Assembly (NCBI RefSeq): GCF_025452095.1
Contig: NZ_CP104877.1
Span: forward strand, 496,001-560,000
Direction: 5' to 3'
DNA: 64,000 nucleotides
DNA from: Paenarthrobacter sp. JL.01a
Lineage (GTDB): Bacteria > Actinomycetota > Actinomycetes > Actinomycetales > Micrococcaceae
The notes below the pieces were generated by a model. The model saw only the letters and a program-made list of their open reading frames with translations, was not told where the DNA came from and ran no database searches. The translations under genes and the position numbers were made by a program. Each line of letters starts with the position of its first letter. Within the stretch, counting starts at the first letter, position 1. Positions 44,816-52,704 of the stretch are shown here, piece by piece.

Positions 44816-45256
44816 GTGATCGTGATGGACAGTGGTCTTGCAGCACTGCATCGTGGTGCCCTGCAGCGTCAGGCCCGCCAGCGGGTAGATCTGCTTGACG
44901 AACTGCGAGCAGTTCACAACGCCTCGTCACGCGGCATGAACCAGCGCGAGATCGCCGATGTTCTGGTGACCAGCCAGGCAAAGGTGCATCGGATGCTGAA
45001 AGCCATCGAGCGACGCCCGGAGGTCCTTTCGGGCGGAGCGCCTGAGGAGATCATCCTTCGCGCGTTTGCGTACGACACACCCAGGCCGGAGCTGCTGGAA
45101 CGGTTGAAGTCCATGAGCTACACGGATGGCGAGGACGCCCCTTACCCGCACGAAGGTCGTATCCCCGGCACATGGGACCAGGTGGTGGGAGCGTTCGCGC
45201 AGGACCTCCTTACCGAGCGCGAGTTCAATGAGGTCAGGGCGGCTGTTGGCCGCTGA
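44816..45256 (+). CDS. HTH protein, presumed antitoxin of a zeta-toxin module
   Basis: A 146-residue cytoplasmic protein with one helix-turn-helix (MNQREIADVLVTSQAKVHRMLKAIE at about 41-65). The remaining part is helical with a conserved-looking FAYDTPRPELLERLKSM and a polar tail. It has no similarity to epsilon or PezA antitoxins that I can see. The following gene encodes a zeta-type kinase and starts inside its last 29 bases, so the two are coupled. Its likely jobs are repressing the operon through the TGATTC/GAATCA palindrome and blocking the toxin. The start is GTG 44816. Confidence 0.65.
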   Translation: MIVMDSGLAALHRGALQRQARQRVDLLDELRAVHNASSRGMNQREIADVLVTSQAKVHRMLKAIERRPEVLSGGAPEEIILRAFAYDTPRPELLERLKSMSYTDGEDAPYPHEGRIPGTWDQVVGAFAQDLLTEREFNEVRAAVGR

Positions 45257-46055
45257 GCGGGGTGCCGTTCACGCGGCACTGACCGAGTTGTACGCTCCGG
45301 GCAATGATTTGGAGCGGGCTCCGGATGTTCTGCTGGCCTACTTTGACGACGTCGCGGTGGTTCGACTGGCGAAGGCCTTCATGGCGCGGCAGCAGGACGT
45401 CATGACGGCCGGACGCGCTGTTGTTGTCGCTGCCGGCCCGCCGGGTGCGGGCAAGACTGAAGCGCTGAAAACACTCGACCTGCGCGGGTATCGCCTCATC
45501 GACCCCGACGATGCCAAGGACATGATCCTGGACGACGCCGAACGTCACGGCTTGCTGAACTACCGGCATAACTACACACTGCCCGACGGCGGCCCGGTTG
45601 GGGTGCGGGAGCTGGCCTCCCACGTCCACGCCATCTCGACCAGAACGACCAACCTGGTTCGGCAGATGGCCCTGGCCGCCGGCGAGAACGTTGTCATCGA
45701 TGGCACCTTGTCATGGGAGAAGCTGCCGGCCCAGTACATCGACGAACTCTTCATGTCCCGGTACGTGCAAGTCGATGTCGTTGATGTCGAAACCTCCCGG
45801 GATAACGCGGTCGAACGGGCTCGCCAGCGTTGGTGGGCCGGTCGCCTGAATGATCCGGCGATGGGAGGACGATTCGTCCCCGACGCCGTTATCGAGCACT
45901 GCTACGCCACCGGTGCCGAGTCCATCTGTGCAGCCAATGCATTGAGGCTGGCGCAGATGGCCGCAGATTCTGTTGGCCGCGGCACGCTGCGCCGCTTCGA
46001 CGTCGACCAAGCCACCGGTGAGGTCCACGCCAGCAACGTCACCACCTTCGAGTAA
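45228..46055 (+). CDS. Zeta-toxin-family kinase
   Basis: A 275-residue kinase of the zeta/PezT toxin type. The P-loop GPPGAGKT lies at 70-77 with the ATP-binding Lys, followed by YRLIDPDDAKDMI (the substrate Asp), RELASHVHAISTRTTNLV, a VIDGTLSW strand and the RARQRWWAGRLNDPAMGGRFVP region, where the second R-F-V-P matches the arginine-containing loop of zeta proteins. Zeta toxins phosphorylate UDP-N-acetylglucosamine and so block wall synthesis; this activity is inferred. The N-terminal 65 helical residues are additional to the core. Start ATG 45228 overlaps the HTH gene by 29 bases; a TTG at 45246 is possible. Confidence 0.78.
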   Translation: MRSGRLLAAERGAVHAALTELYAPGNDLERAPDVLLAYFDDVAVVRLAKAFMARQQDVMTAGRAVVVAAGPPGAGKTEALKTLDLRGYRLIDPDDAKDMILDDAERHGLLNYRHNYTLPDGGPVGVRELASHVHAISTRTTNLVRQMALAAGENVVIDGTLSWEKLPAQYIDELFMSRYVQVDVVDVETSRDNAVERARQRWWAGRLNDPAMGGRFVPDAVIEHCYATGAESICAANALRLAQMAADSVGRGTLRRFDVDQATGEVHASNVTTFE

Positions 46056-46246
46056 CCATCCGGCCGCGACCCAAGACTCCTGGCGGGTTATCCCCTCGAG
46101 CGAGGGGTGGCGGCTGGCGCCGCACCCGGGGGCTGCCCAACCTCAGCACCATCGTTGGGGTAATCGAGCAGTTTTGGAGAAGCCCGCAGCCTCGGCCCAG
46201 TCGTAGCGTTTGGGTATCGGATAACGACCAACTGAGGAGACGGGCA

Positions 46247-46705
46247 ATGGCTGGGACAGCAACCGCGGGCAAGGGCAAGTCCTACGAGGGCTTCACGGAG
46301 GATGAGCGCGCCGCGATGAAGGAGCGGGCGCAGGAACTCAAGAAATCTCCGCGCAAGAAGGCAAGCGCAGCTGACGGCGAGGCGGATGTGGTGGCCAAGA
46401 TTGCGGAGATGCCGGAGTCCGACAAGGTCATGGCTGAACGCCTGCACGCCCTTGTCAAGGAACATGCTCCGGAGCTGGCACCGAAGACCTGGTACGGGAT
46501 GCCGGCCTACGCCAAGGACGGCAGGAACATTGTCTTTTTCAAGAGTGCGGACAAGTTCAAGTCGCGCTATGCGACCCTCGGTTTCGAGGAGAACGCCATG
46601 CTCGACGACGGAGCGATGTGGCCCACGTCCTTTGCGCTCAAGGAAATCACGCCGGACGTGGAAGCCACGATCGTGGAGCTGATTAAGAGGGCGACCGGTC
46701 AGTAG
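46247..46705 (+). CDS. DUF1801-family protein
   Basis: A 152-residue cytoplasmic protein. The N-terminal 45 residues are Lys/Ala-rich and probably disordered. The domain follows: VVAKIAEMPESDKVMAERLHALV, the family hallmark PKTWYGMPAYAKDGRNIVFF, then DKFKSRYATLGFEE and WPTSFALKEI. DUF1801 proteins include the frataxin-like YdhG group; no activity is established. ATG 46247 has GAGGAG upstream. It overlaps a minus-strand gene tail to tail by seven bases. Confidence 0.82.
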   Translation: MAGTATAGKGKSYEGFTEDERAAMKERAQELKKSPRKKASAADGEADVVAKIAEMPESDKVMAERLHALVKEHAPELAPKTWYGMPAYAKDGRNIVFFKSADKFKSRYATLGFEENAMLDDGAMWPTSFALKEITPDVEATIVELIKRATGQ

Positions 46706-46887
46706 CTCGGGTCTGGGTTGGGGGTTGGCGGGACGGGGCCGGGGTCGGGAACCGGCGAGGGTCCCGGAGTGGGGTTGGGGTCCGGAATGGGGCTCGGAGG
46801 AAACGGAGTGGTGGGGTCCGGTGGCGGGGGAACAGGGCCGGGGTCCGGCGGGAACGGCTCGGGCTCGTGGGTCGGGGGCAACGTCAT
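46699..46887 (-). CDS. 62-residue proline-rich protein
   Basis: A very small protein in which about half of all residues are proline, alternating with Asp, Gly and hydrophobics (PDPGPVPP, PSPIPDPNPTPGP). It has no membrane helix or signal peptide. A strong ribosome site AGAGGAGAG stands just before the ATG, which argues that it is a real gene. Repetitive composition makes any homology hard to judge. Function unknown; it may be a disordered scaffold or SH3-like ligand, but I have no evidence. Confidence 0.55.
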   Translation of the reverse strand: MTLPPTHEPEPFPPDPGPVPPPPDPTTPFPPSPIPDPNPTPGPSPVPDPGPVPPTPNPDPSY

Positions 46888-46985
46888 GATCTCTCCTCTG
46901 CGTACTGGTGAATGTTGCTCGGGGTAGATAACAGCAGCCTAAACACGTGCCCTCCGATACGCCACCACTTGAAGGGGATTCCAAC

Positions 46986-47007
46986 TTCTAGGTCATATGA
47001 CCTAGAA
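46986..47007. promoter_or_regulatory. 22-bp perfect palindrome, probable TetR operator
   Basis: The palindrome with core CTAGGTCATATGACCTAG (46988-47005) extends perfectly to TT/AA on each side and ends seven bases before the ATG of the reductase gene. The TetR-type regulator is the second gene of this operon, so autorepression is likely. Confidence 0.88.
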
Positions 47008-47014
47008 TCGGGTC

Positions 47015-48076
47015 ATGAATGATCTTCTTACTCTCGATCCCGCAGGTCCTGTTCTGATCGTCGGTGGTTACGGAACTGTGGGCACCGCGCTCACGCGGCA
47101 CGCCTCGGCCCACTGGCCACTGCTCTTGACGGGCAGGAACCCTGACCGCGGAGCACACTTGGCAAAGGAAAACCCAACGGTCAAAAAGGTCACCGTGGAA
47201 AGATGGGACCTCAGCCAGCCCGAACCCTTCGAGGCCGCAGTCGGGGCGGTCATCAGCGCCGTCAACGACCCCGAAGACCGTGTCCTTCGCGCCGCCGTCA
47301 GTGCGGGGATCCCCTACGTAGACGTCACCCGCTGGACCAGCAGGGTGACCCGCGCCATCACCCTGGCCACTTTGTTGAAGCCAACGGCCCCTGTACTCCT
47401 GAGTTCAGGGTGGATGGGTGGCGTCACCAGCACGGTGGCCGCAGCCCTGGCCCAGGAACTCGGTGGAGCTTCCAACGTGGATATCTCCATCAGGTACGAC
47501 GTCAACGACCAAGCCGGAGTTGACTCCGTGGACTTCATGGACCGGCTGGGGCTGGAGTTCGAAGCACGAAAAGGCGGTAAGGCCGCCGTCGTACGTCCTT
47601 TAACTGACACCCGCTGGGTGGATATCGCCGGGCACCGCACCAAGGTTGCACGCCTGGACACCCCCGAGCAGTTCACGCTGCCGCTCACCTTGGGCGCGGG
47701 CTCGGTGGCCACCAGAATCGGGTTCAGTTCCAATACGTCGACGACGGCGTTGCTCGCCGCGCGCTCGGTGGGGCTGTTCCGCTGGGGGAGCGGAGAGAAG
47801 TGGGCGCCGCTGCGTCGGTCCCTGCTTTACTCGCCCGGCTCGGGCGGTACGGCGCATATCCGCGTGGATGTCAGTGGTTCAGGCGGTTCCCGGACTGCCA
47901 CCATTTCCGATCCCCTGGGCCAAGCGCATCTCACTGCCGTGGGTGGACTCCTGGGGCTCCACACAGTGCTTCGCGATGACGCCCAGCCGGGTGTGTCATT
48001 CCCGGAATCCGCGCTGGAACCAGCTGCACAGCTCGCCCGGCTCGAGTCATACGGTGTGACAATATTGAGGTCATGA
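47015..48076 (+). CDS. Saccharopine-dehydrogenase-like NAD(P)-binding protein
   Basis: A 353-residue reductase-like protein. It opens PVLIVGGYGTVGTALTRHA, the Rossmann motif, followed by LLLTGRNPDRG and AAVSAGIPYVDVTRW, the saccharopine dehydrogenase/trans-acting enoyl reductase layout. The second half is mixed alpha/beta without a motif I recognise. It is coupled to the TetR gene by an ATGA overlap and preceded by the palindromic operator. The substrate is unknown; it may detoxify a compound sensed by TetR. Confidence 0.78.
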   Translation: MNDLLTLDPAGPVLIVGGYGTVGTALTRHASAHWPLLLTGRNPDRGAHLAKENPTVKKVTVERWDLSQPEPFEAAVGAVISAVNDPEDRVLRAAVSAGIPYVDVTRWTSRVTRAITLATLLKPTAPVLLSSGWMGGVTSTVAAALAQELGGASNVDISIRYDVNDQAGVDSVDFMDRLGLEFEARKGGKAAVVRPLTDTRWVDIAGHRTKVARLDTPEQFTLPLTLGAGSVATRIGFSSNTSTTALLAARSVGLFRWGSGEKWAPLRRSLLYSPGSGGTAHIRVDVSGSGGSRTATISDPLGQAHLTAVGGLLGLHTVLRDDAQPGVSFPESALEPAAQLARLESYGVTILRS

Positions 48077-48675
48077 CCGATAGCAAGGGCGCCCTCCGGA
48101 AGGCGGCCCTTCTGGACGCCGCTGAAGAAGTACTGGTCACCAAAGGCAACGCAAATGCTGCCATGCGGGACTTCGCAGCAGCCGCCGGGGTACGCATCGG
48201 TCACCTTCAGCACTACTTTCCCACCCGGGCCGACCTCATTAGCGCTGTCCTGGAGCGGGCACTCGAGCGTTCGCTCCAGCGACTCAACGATGTCACTGAC
48301 GTGGACCTTTCGCCGGAAGCCCCGGGTTATCTCGAAGAGGCGGAGTCATACCGGCTGCTGACCGCCCTGCTCCAGGAACATTCAGACATGGCGGACGTCA
48401 GGATGCACCTGGAGATCTGGGCCCTCGCTGCCTCCGATGACGCAGCGGCCGGCGCCCTGCGGGAGTTCTACGCCCAGTACTCCGCGCACGTGCAGGGGCT
48501 GGTCCGGCGCGGCAGGCCCGGGCTTTCGGAGCAGGAAATTGCCGCCGCGGCCGCCGCAATCGTCAGCCTCTTCGAGGGTGCAGCTGTTACGCGTTCGGGC
48601 ATTGCCGGCCTGCGGACTGCGCCAGGCGACCAGGCCATCATCCGCACCGCGCAGTGGTTGATTCACGGGCAATAA
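48073..48675 (+). CDS. TetR/AcrR-family regulator
   Basis: A 200-residue repressor. The HTH part is AALLDAAEEVLVTKGNANAAMRDFAAAAGVRIGHLQHYFPTRADLISAVL (HTH about 30-50), the L-Q-H-Y-F being characteristic. The helical ligand domain has the C-terminal EQEIAAAAAAIVSLFEGAAV of the TetR_C_6-like group. It overlaps the reductase gene by four bases and probably controls the operon through the 22-bp palindrome. Confidence 0.9.
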   Translation: MTDSKGALRKAALLDAAEEVLVTKGNANAAMRDFAAAAGVRIGHLQHYFPTRADLISAVLERALERSLQRLNDVTDVDLSPEAPGYLEEAESYRLLTALLQEHSDMADVRMHLEIWALAASDDAAAGALREFYAQYSAHVQGLVRRGRPGLSEQEIAAAAAAIVSLFEGAAVTRSGIAGLRTAPGDQAIIRTAQWLIHGQ

Positions 48676-48705
48676 ACGGTGCGCAAAAAAGTTTTCTACT
48701 TTTGC

Positions 48706-48786
48706 GTAACCCTTTGGGGTGCCCTGACGATTACGTCAGTGAAAGGGCCGAGTTGGAATTTGTCCCCCATCATCTTCCAGCTCGGC
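48706..48786 (+). promoter_or_regulatory. ECF-type promoter and leader hairpin before the sigma factor gene
   Basis: GTAACC (48706-48711), 16 bases, then CGAT (48728-48731) fits an ECF sigma promoter. CGAT lies in an inverted repeat TGACG-ATTA-CGTCA (48725-48738). A 12-bp stem, GCCGAGTTGGAA (48747-48758) with TTCCAGCTCGGC (48775-48786), follows in the transcribed leader. The sigma gene starts about 200 bases downstream, so autoregulation and a structured 5' leader are suggested. Confidence 0.6.
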
Positions 48787-48935
48787 TCTTCCATGTCCGG
48801 GAGTTACCGCGGCTCGGGGAGTTTCTCCTTTGGCTGGCCCGGCAGAGCAGCTACCCTTGGTGAGGTCGCCCGTTGTGAAAGGCGGATGACCTGGCTCCCA
48901 GCCTGGACCAGCCGCCGATCGAAAGTCCCAATTCT

Positions 48936-49490
48936 GTGACCGACGCATTGACCGACGAAGCGCTTCACGCACTCCAAGGCAATAACGCGGAACTGTTCAG
49001 CGCTGTCTACCAGGCGTATGCGGGCCAGGTCCTGGGATATTTGACGGCCAAGGGCGTCGCTGATCCGGAAGCAACCACGCAGGACGTTTTCCTGGCGGTC
49101 CTGCCTCGATTGGACGGGATCAGTGGGGGCGTCAGTGGCCTGAGAACCTTTATCTTCTCGGTCGCCCATGCCCGCATGGTGGACGAGCACCGGAAGGAAA
49201 GCCGGGCTCCGGATCAGCATGAGTTTGAGCCCGAGCGGGACGCGAGGGAGTCGAGCTCTGCTGAATCCGAAGCCATGCTCCGGTTCGCGCCCTACGAAGT
49301 GATGTCGCTCCTGGAACTCCTGGGCGAAGAACAACGGGAAGTGTTGACGCTGCGGATCGTGGCAGGCCTGACCGTGGAGCAAGTGGCCGGGATCATGGGG
49401 AAGTCCGCCGGCGCAGTGAAGCAGCTGCAAAGGCGGGCACTTATCGCCCTTCGTGAGCATTCGGCAGTAAAGGAATACGTGTCGTCGTGA
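48936..49490 (+). CDS. ECF-type RNA polymerase sigma factor
   Basis: A 184-residue sigma-70 family protein with two main domains. Region 2 is FSAVYQAYAGQVLGYLTAKGVADPEATTQDVFLAVLPRLDG with the -10 recognition helix around FIFSVAHARMVDEHRK; region 4 is LLELLGEEQREVLTLRIVAGLTVEQVAGIMGKSAGAVKQLQRRALIAL. GTG 48936 is the start; no strong ribosome site is seen. The downstream membrane protein overlaps by GTGA and is probably its anti-sigma factor. It may drive its own promoter at 48706-48731. Confidence 0.9.
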   Translation: MTDALTDEALHALQGNNAELFSAVYQAYAGQVLGYLTAKGVADPEATTQDVFLAVLPRLDGISGGVSGLRTFIFSVAHARMVDEHRKESRAPDQHEFEPERDARESSSAESEAMLRFAPYEVMSLLELLGEEQREVLTLRIVAGLTVEQVAGIMGKSAGAVKQLQRRALIALREHSAVKEYVSS

Positions 49491-50233
49491 CATTCAAGGA
49501 TTTGGAACGCGAACAGATCGTGGACGAGCTTCTGCTCGACGCCGATCTCGGCGACGCCCGTGACCTTCGCCAGGCGCTTGTGGCCATGGGCCAGTTCGCC
49601 GGGGCAGCCGCACCCGAGCCCGGCGAAGAGCTGGCGGCCATGCTCGCCGGACCGCACGATGACGTCTCCAAGCGCCGTTGGAGGCACAAGCACCGCACTG
49701 CCGTTGTTGGCGTCGCGGTAGTGGCGGCGATGGGACTTGGTGTTAGCGGCGTCGCTGCCGCGAGCTCCGGGTTTACGCGTAGTCCGTCCGTCCAAGGACT
49801 CTGGGAGGGCCTCGCTTCCCAGCGGGCTGCGGGGACTCCCGTCTTGCTCGCCCCGGATGCCCCCAAAGTGAGCACTGTCCCTGCCCCATCTGCAGATCCC
49901 GCTGCGATCCCGCAAGACATGCAGGCGGACCAGCCTGTTCAAGCAAGCCAGCCCGTGAAACCAGGCCAGCCCGCTCCGCCCGGCCCGGTGGCGGCCGGCG
50001 CGCCGGTGCCGGTCACGGCGAAGGTGCCCGCGGCGGCACCGCAACCGGTCCAACCGAACCCGGTCGCCGCCGTCGTACCGGGCCCGCCCTATGCGGCTGC
50101 TGCTGCACCGGTCGCTGCTGTTCCCGGCCCCACCACAGCTGCGCCCAAGCCCGCCCCCTGCCGCAGAACCAGCCGGCCGCGCCCGGCCTGGCCCTTCCCC
50201 CAGTCGCCGAACAACTGCCCGTGGGGCAGCTGA
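49487..50233 (+). CDS. Putative anti-sigma membrane protein, apparently frameshifted near the C-terminus
   Basis: A 248-residue protein encoded with the sigma factor. Residues 1-65 are cytoplasmic, with a helical LEREQIVDELLLDADLG; a single membrane helix lies at about 71-92; the outer part is a Pro/Ala/Val-rich stalk (PVQASQPVKPGQPAPP). No zinc anti-sigma motif is visible. After the C5 run at 50154-50158 the sequence turns to Cys/Arg/Trp-rich residues unlike the rest. The -1 frame gives a coherent Pro-rich and Lys-rich end (AEQLPVGQLKAQ..KKPVER) with a stop at 50281-50283. One missing C would restore this, so either a real frameshift or a sequence error is present. Start is GTG overlapping the sigma stop. 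Confidence 0.7.
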   Translation: MTFKDLEREQIVDELLLDADLGDARDLRQALVAMGQFAGAAAPEPGEELAAMLAGPHDDVSKRRWRHKHRTAVVGVAVVAAMGLGVSGVAAASSGFTRSPSVQGLWEGLASQRAAGTPVLLAPDAPKVSTVPAPSADPAAIPQDMQADQPVQASQPVKPGQPAPPGPVAAGAPVPVTAKVPAAAPQPVQPNPVAAVVPGPPYAAAAAPVAAVPGPTTAAPKPAPCRRTSRPRPAWPFPQSPNNCPWGS

Positions 50234-50340
50234 AAGCCCAGGCCGCAAAGCTGAAGCAGGCCAAGAAACCGGTGGAACGCTAGGGAGTGCCACGGGCATC
50301 AGCCGTGATTCCTGCGCGTCGCCGGCATTAGGCTGGGCTC

Positions 50341-50766
50341 ATGATGCATGTCAACGATCCCGCCGTCGTCGAGCGGTTGATGCGGACAAAGGGTACGTGG
50401 GCCATAGTTGGCCTCAGTAACAACGAGTGGCGTTCTGCCTACGATGTTTCGCTGTATGTGCGGGACAAGATGGGCATGGAGATCATCCCCGTCAACCTCA
50501 AGGGCGAGGACGTCCACGGCGAAAAAGGCTACAAAAGCCTGGCCGACATTCCTCCCGAAAAACACTCGATCGACGTCGTGGATTGCTTCGTCAATTCCGA
50601 GCGCGTAGGCGCGGTTATCGACCAGGCCATCGCGGTCGGGGCCAAAGCCGTGTGGCTCCAGCTCGGCGTGTTTGACGACGACGCCACGCAGCGCGCCCGG
50701 GACGCGGGCCTGGACGTCGTGGTCAATTCGTGCCCGGCGCGTGAAGGCTGGCAATACGGCCTGTGA
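50341..50766 (+). CDS. CoA-binding (YccU-like) protein
   Basis: A 141-residue protein of the CoA_binding_2 family. The Rossmann-like core is GTWAIVGLSNNEWRSAYDVSLYVRDKMGMEIIPVNLKG, then YKSLADIPPEKHSIDVVDCFVNSERV and AVWLQLGVFDDDATQRARDAGLDVVVNSCPA. Members bind CoA or a related nucleotide; their role is unclear. The start has two adjacent ATG codons. It is monocistronic. Confidence 0.88.
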   Translation: MMHVNDPAVVERLMRTKGTWAIVGLSNNEWRSAYDVSLYVRDKMGMEIIPVNLKGEDVHGEKGYKSLADIPPEKHSIDVVDCFVNSERVGAVIDQAIAVGAKAVWLQLGVFDDDATQRARDAGLDVVVNSCPAREGWQYGL

Positions 50767-50829
50767 TGCGGAGTCATTTCCGTCTGCTACATTGCTGCTG
50801 ACTCATCTCTCTAGCCCCGGGGGAAAGCC

Positions 50830-51681
50830 ATGTGTGGCGACCATTCTTCAGTGCCTTTTTCCGTTCCCAGCAGACGGGCGGCCTTAGGCATCCTCGGCGC
50901 TTCCGTAGTGGCCGGCCTGACTGCCTGCACACCGGCTGCAGGGGCGGAAAGTTCGACGGCGGACCCCACTGACAGCGATGCGGCGACGGCCGCTGCCTCC
51001 CCTTCGGGGACGCCCACTCCTTCTCCAACGCCCACAGCGACCAAGCGGATCCGGCGGACCTTCATTCCAGACTTCCAACTGCCACCGATCGCCGGCGGCC
51101 TGGCGCCGGTCATCACCAAGATTCCCACGAAGCACCCCGTGGTGTTCCTGACTATCGATGACGGGAACATAAAAACCCCGGAGTCGGTCAAGCTCATGGC
51201 CGAGTACGACTACCCGGCCTCCCTTTTCCTGACAAAGGACACCATTGCGGAGAATCCTGCGTTCTTCAATGCGTTCAAGGCCCAGGGCAGTCTGGTGGAG
51301 AACCACACGGTAACCCACAACATCAATATGGTGCGGCAATGGGGGTACCAGCAGCAGCTCAACGACATCGCGGGCATGCAGGATTACGCCCTCCAGCAGT
51401 TCGGTCGCCGGCCAACGCTCTTCCGTCCACCCGGTGGCGCTTACTCCAACGTGATGCGCCAAGCGGTCGCCGATGCGGGGATGAAAGCGATCATCACGTG
51501 GGAAGCCAAGGCAAACGCGGGAAAAATGGACTACCAGGTGGGCAACTCGCTCCGTCCCGGCGACATCGTGCTCATGCATTTCAGGGCTGAGTTTGCCGCC
51601 GACCTCGCTGCTTTCCGGGCGGCACAACTGGCCGCGGGGCTGGAAGTGGTGTTGCTCGAGGATTTTCTGGGGGTGGCGTAG
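50830..51681 (+). CDS. Lipoprotein polysaccharide deacetylase (NodB domain)
   Basis: Predicted extracytoplasmic metal-dependent deacetylase of cell-wall or other amino-sugar polymers, 283 residues. The signal peptide has RR (residues 15-16) and a lipobox LTAC (Cys33), possibly Tat-exported, then a 40-residue Ser/Thr/Pro linker. The NodB domain shows motif 1 TIDDG at 108-112 (TFDDG variant, the two Asp conserved), motif 2 ENHTVTH with His159 and His163, motif 3 RPPGGAYSNVMRQ and motif 4 GDIVLMHF. The Phe to Ile change in motif 1 is mild. ATG 50830 follows GGGGGAAA. Confidence 0.88.
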   Translation: MCGDHSSVPFSVPSRRAALGILGASVVAGLTACTPAAGAESSTADPTDSDAATAAASPSGTPTPSPTPTATKRIRRTFIPDFQLPPIAGGLAPVITKIPTKHPVVFLTIDDGNIKTPESVKLMAEYDYPASLFLTKDTIAENPAFFNAFKAQGSLVENHTVTHNINMVRQWGYQQQLNDIAGMQDYALQQFGRRPTLFRPPGGAYSNVMRQAVADAGMKAIITWEAKANAGKMDYQVGNSLRPGDIVLMHFRAEFAADLAAFRAAQLAAGLEVVLLEDFLGVA

Positions 51682-51719
51682 GAGTGTCTGCGGCGGTGAC
51701 AAGCCAGTAGGCTCCCTCC

Positions 51720-52130
51720 ATGGACGTTTCCCAGCTCCGTGAAATCTGCCTTGGTTTTCCGGGCGCCTTCGAGGACTTTCCGTTTGGTCCCGAGACGTCC
51801 GTGTTCAAAGTGCGCGCGGCCGTAGCCGGTGGTGCCAGGCACGAAGCGAAGATGTTCGCGCTCTCCGCCATGGACCCGGGCAACTGGTCCGTGAGCCTGA
51901 AGTGCGAGCCTGCCCTTGCCGAGCAGCTGAGGGCCGCGCACCCGGAGATCACCGGAGCTTGGCACCTGAACAAGACCCATTGGAACGGCGTCCGCCTCGA
52001 TGGCGCCCTGCCGGATGGCATGGTCCGGGACATGGTGGAGGACTCCTATGACCTGGTGGTGGCTACCCTGAGCCGAAAGCAACAGGAACAGCTGGGGTGG
52101 GCGCGGCTGGCACGTCCGCAGGGCAGCTGA
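51720..52130 (+). CDS. MmcQ/YjbR-family protein
   Basis: A 136-residue single-domain protein of the MmcQ/YjbR fold: MDVSQLREICLGFPGAFEDFPFGPETSVFKV, the central KMFALSAMDPGNWSVSLKCEP, and AWHLNKTHWNGVRLDGALP with VEDSYDLVVATLSRKQQEQ at the end. The fold resembles DNA-binding proteins, but no biochemical role is established. It is related in fold to the TfoX-like protein at 17127. It starts at ATG 51720 without a strong ribosome site. Confidence 0.83.
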   Translation: MDVSQLREICLGFPGAFEDFPFGPETSVFKVRAAVAGGARHEAKMFALSAMDPGNWSVSLKCEPALAEQLRAAHPEITGAWHLNKTHWNGVRLDGALPDGMVRDMVEDSYDLVVATLSRKQQEQLGWARLARPQGS

Positions 52131-52704
52131 CGCGCCCTGCCAGCCCCTCCCCAGGGCGCTGACATGGGACTAGATTGATACTGCGTACCTAAAGACTTCA
52201 GCCGATGGCTGGTCAGGAGCGGTGTGATGCTGGATAAGAAGACGCGGAACCATCTGCGAAATGTCCTACGAGTGCACTGAGCCGAAAACCATGCTTAAAG
52301 CCCCGGAACATGCCACCATTGCCGCCGATGAGCGAAGCAAGCGATGGATGATTGCTTTGCGCGCGGACTCACGGATGTTTCTGCCTGGTGACGACAACCT
52401 CACGCCGGCGATTCCGGGGGTGTCCAGGAGCGCAACTTCGGCGGAAAGACACGGAACTTGGCACTCCAGGGCACTGACCCGCGTGGCAGCGACCGAGTTT
52501 GGAAAGACCCTTGCAGAGGGACCATGAAAAGATCACGCTTTGACAAATGTTGATCGAAACTGCTGAGAAATATTGATTTTCGATCATTCGTGGTGAAGTA
52601 TGTCACACGAAGGTTGGTGCTGCCAGAGCGTCAGCCCAGACTGTCCGACTGGACGGCCCCCAGCCGCCGGAGTCGGCCTTACGAGTCACAAAAGGGGTAT
52701 TGAA
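52131..52704 (+). other. Long upstream region of the ngc operon (574 bases)
   Basis: No convincing gene. A frame at 52261-52527 of 88 codons is open but its product is of mixed composition, has no recognisable domain and lacks a ribosome site. The right half holds TTGACA at 52540-52545, a probable -35 box, and the inverted repeat at 52551-52586. The region is AT-richer than the flanks. A small RNA or leader peptide is possible but not visible. Confidence 0.4.
52551..52586. promoter_or_regulatory. Inverted repeat operator before ngcE
   Basis: TGATCGAAA (52551-52559) and TTTCGATCA (52578-52586) are perfect complements with an 18-base spacer, directly after a TTGACA. Probably a repressor site controlling the chitobiose-type importer. 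It does not match the DasR consensus known from Streptomyces. Confidence 0.68.

Noticed and set aside
48679..48939. 86-codon open frame before the sigma factor
   Set aside because: It starts upstream of the predicted ECF promoter and crosses the leader hairpin. A shorter leader peptide from 48793 is mentioned as a possibility only.
52261..52527. 88-codon open frame before ngcE
   Set aside because: There is no ribosome site, no recognisable domain and atypical codon choice; kept only as a note on the upstream region.
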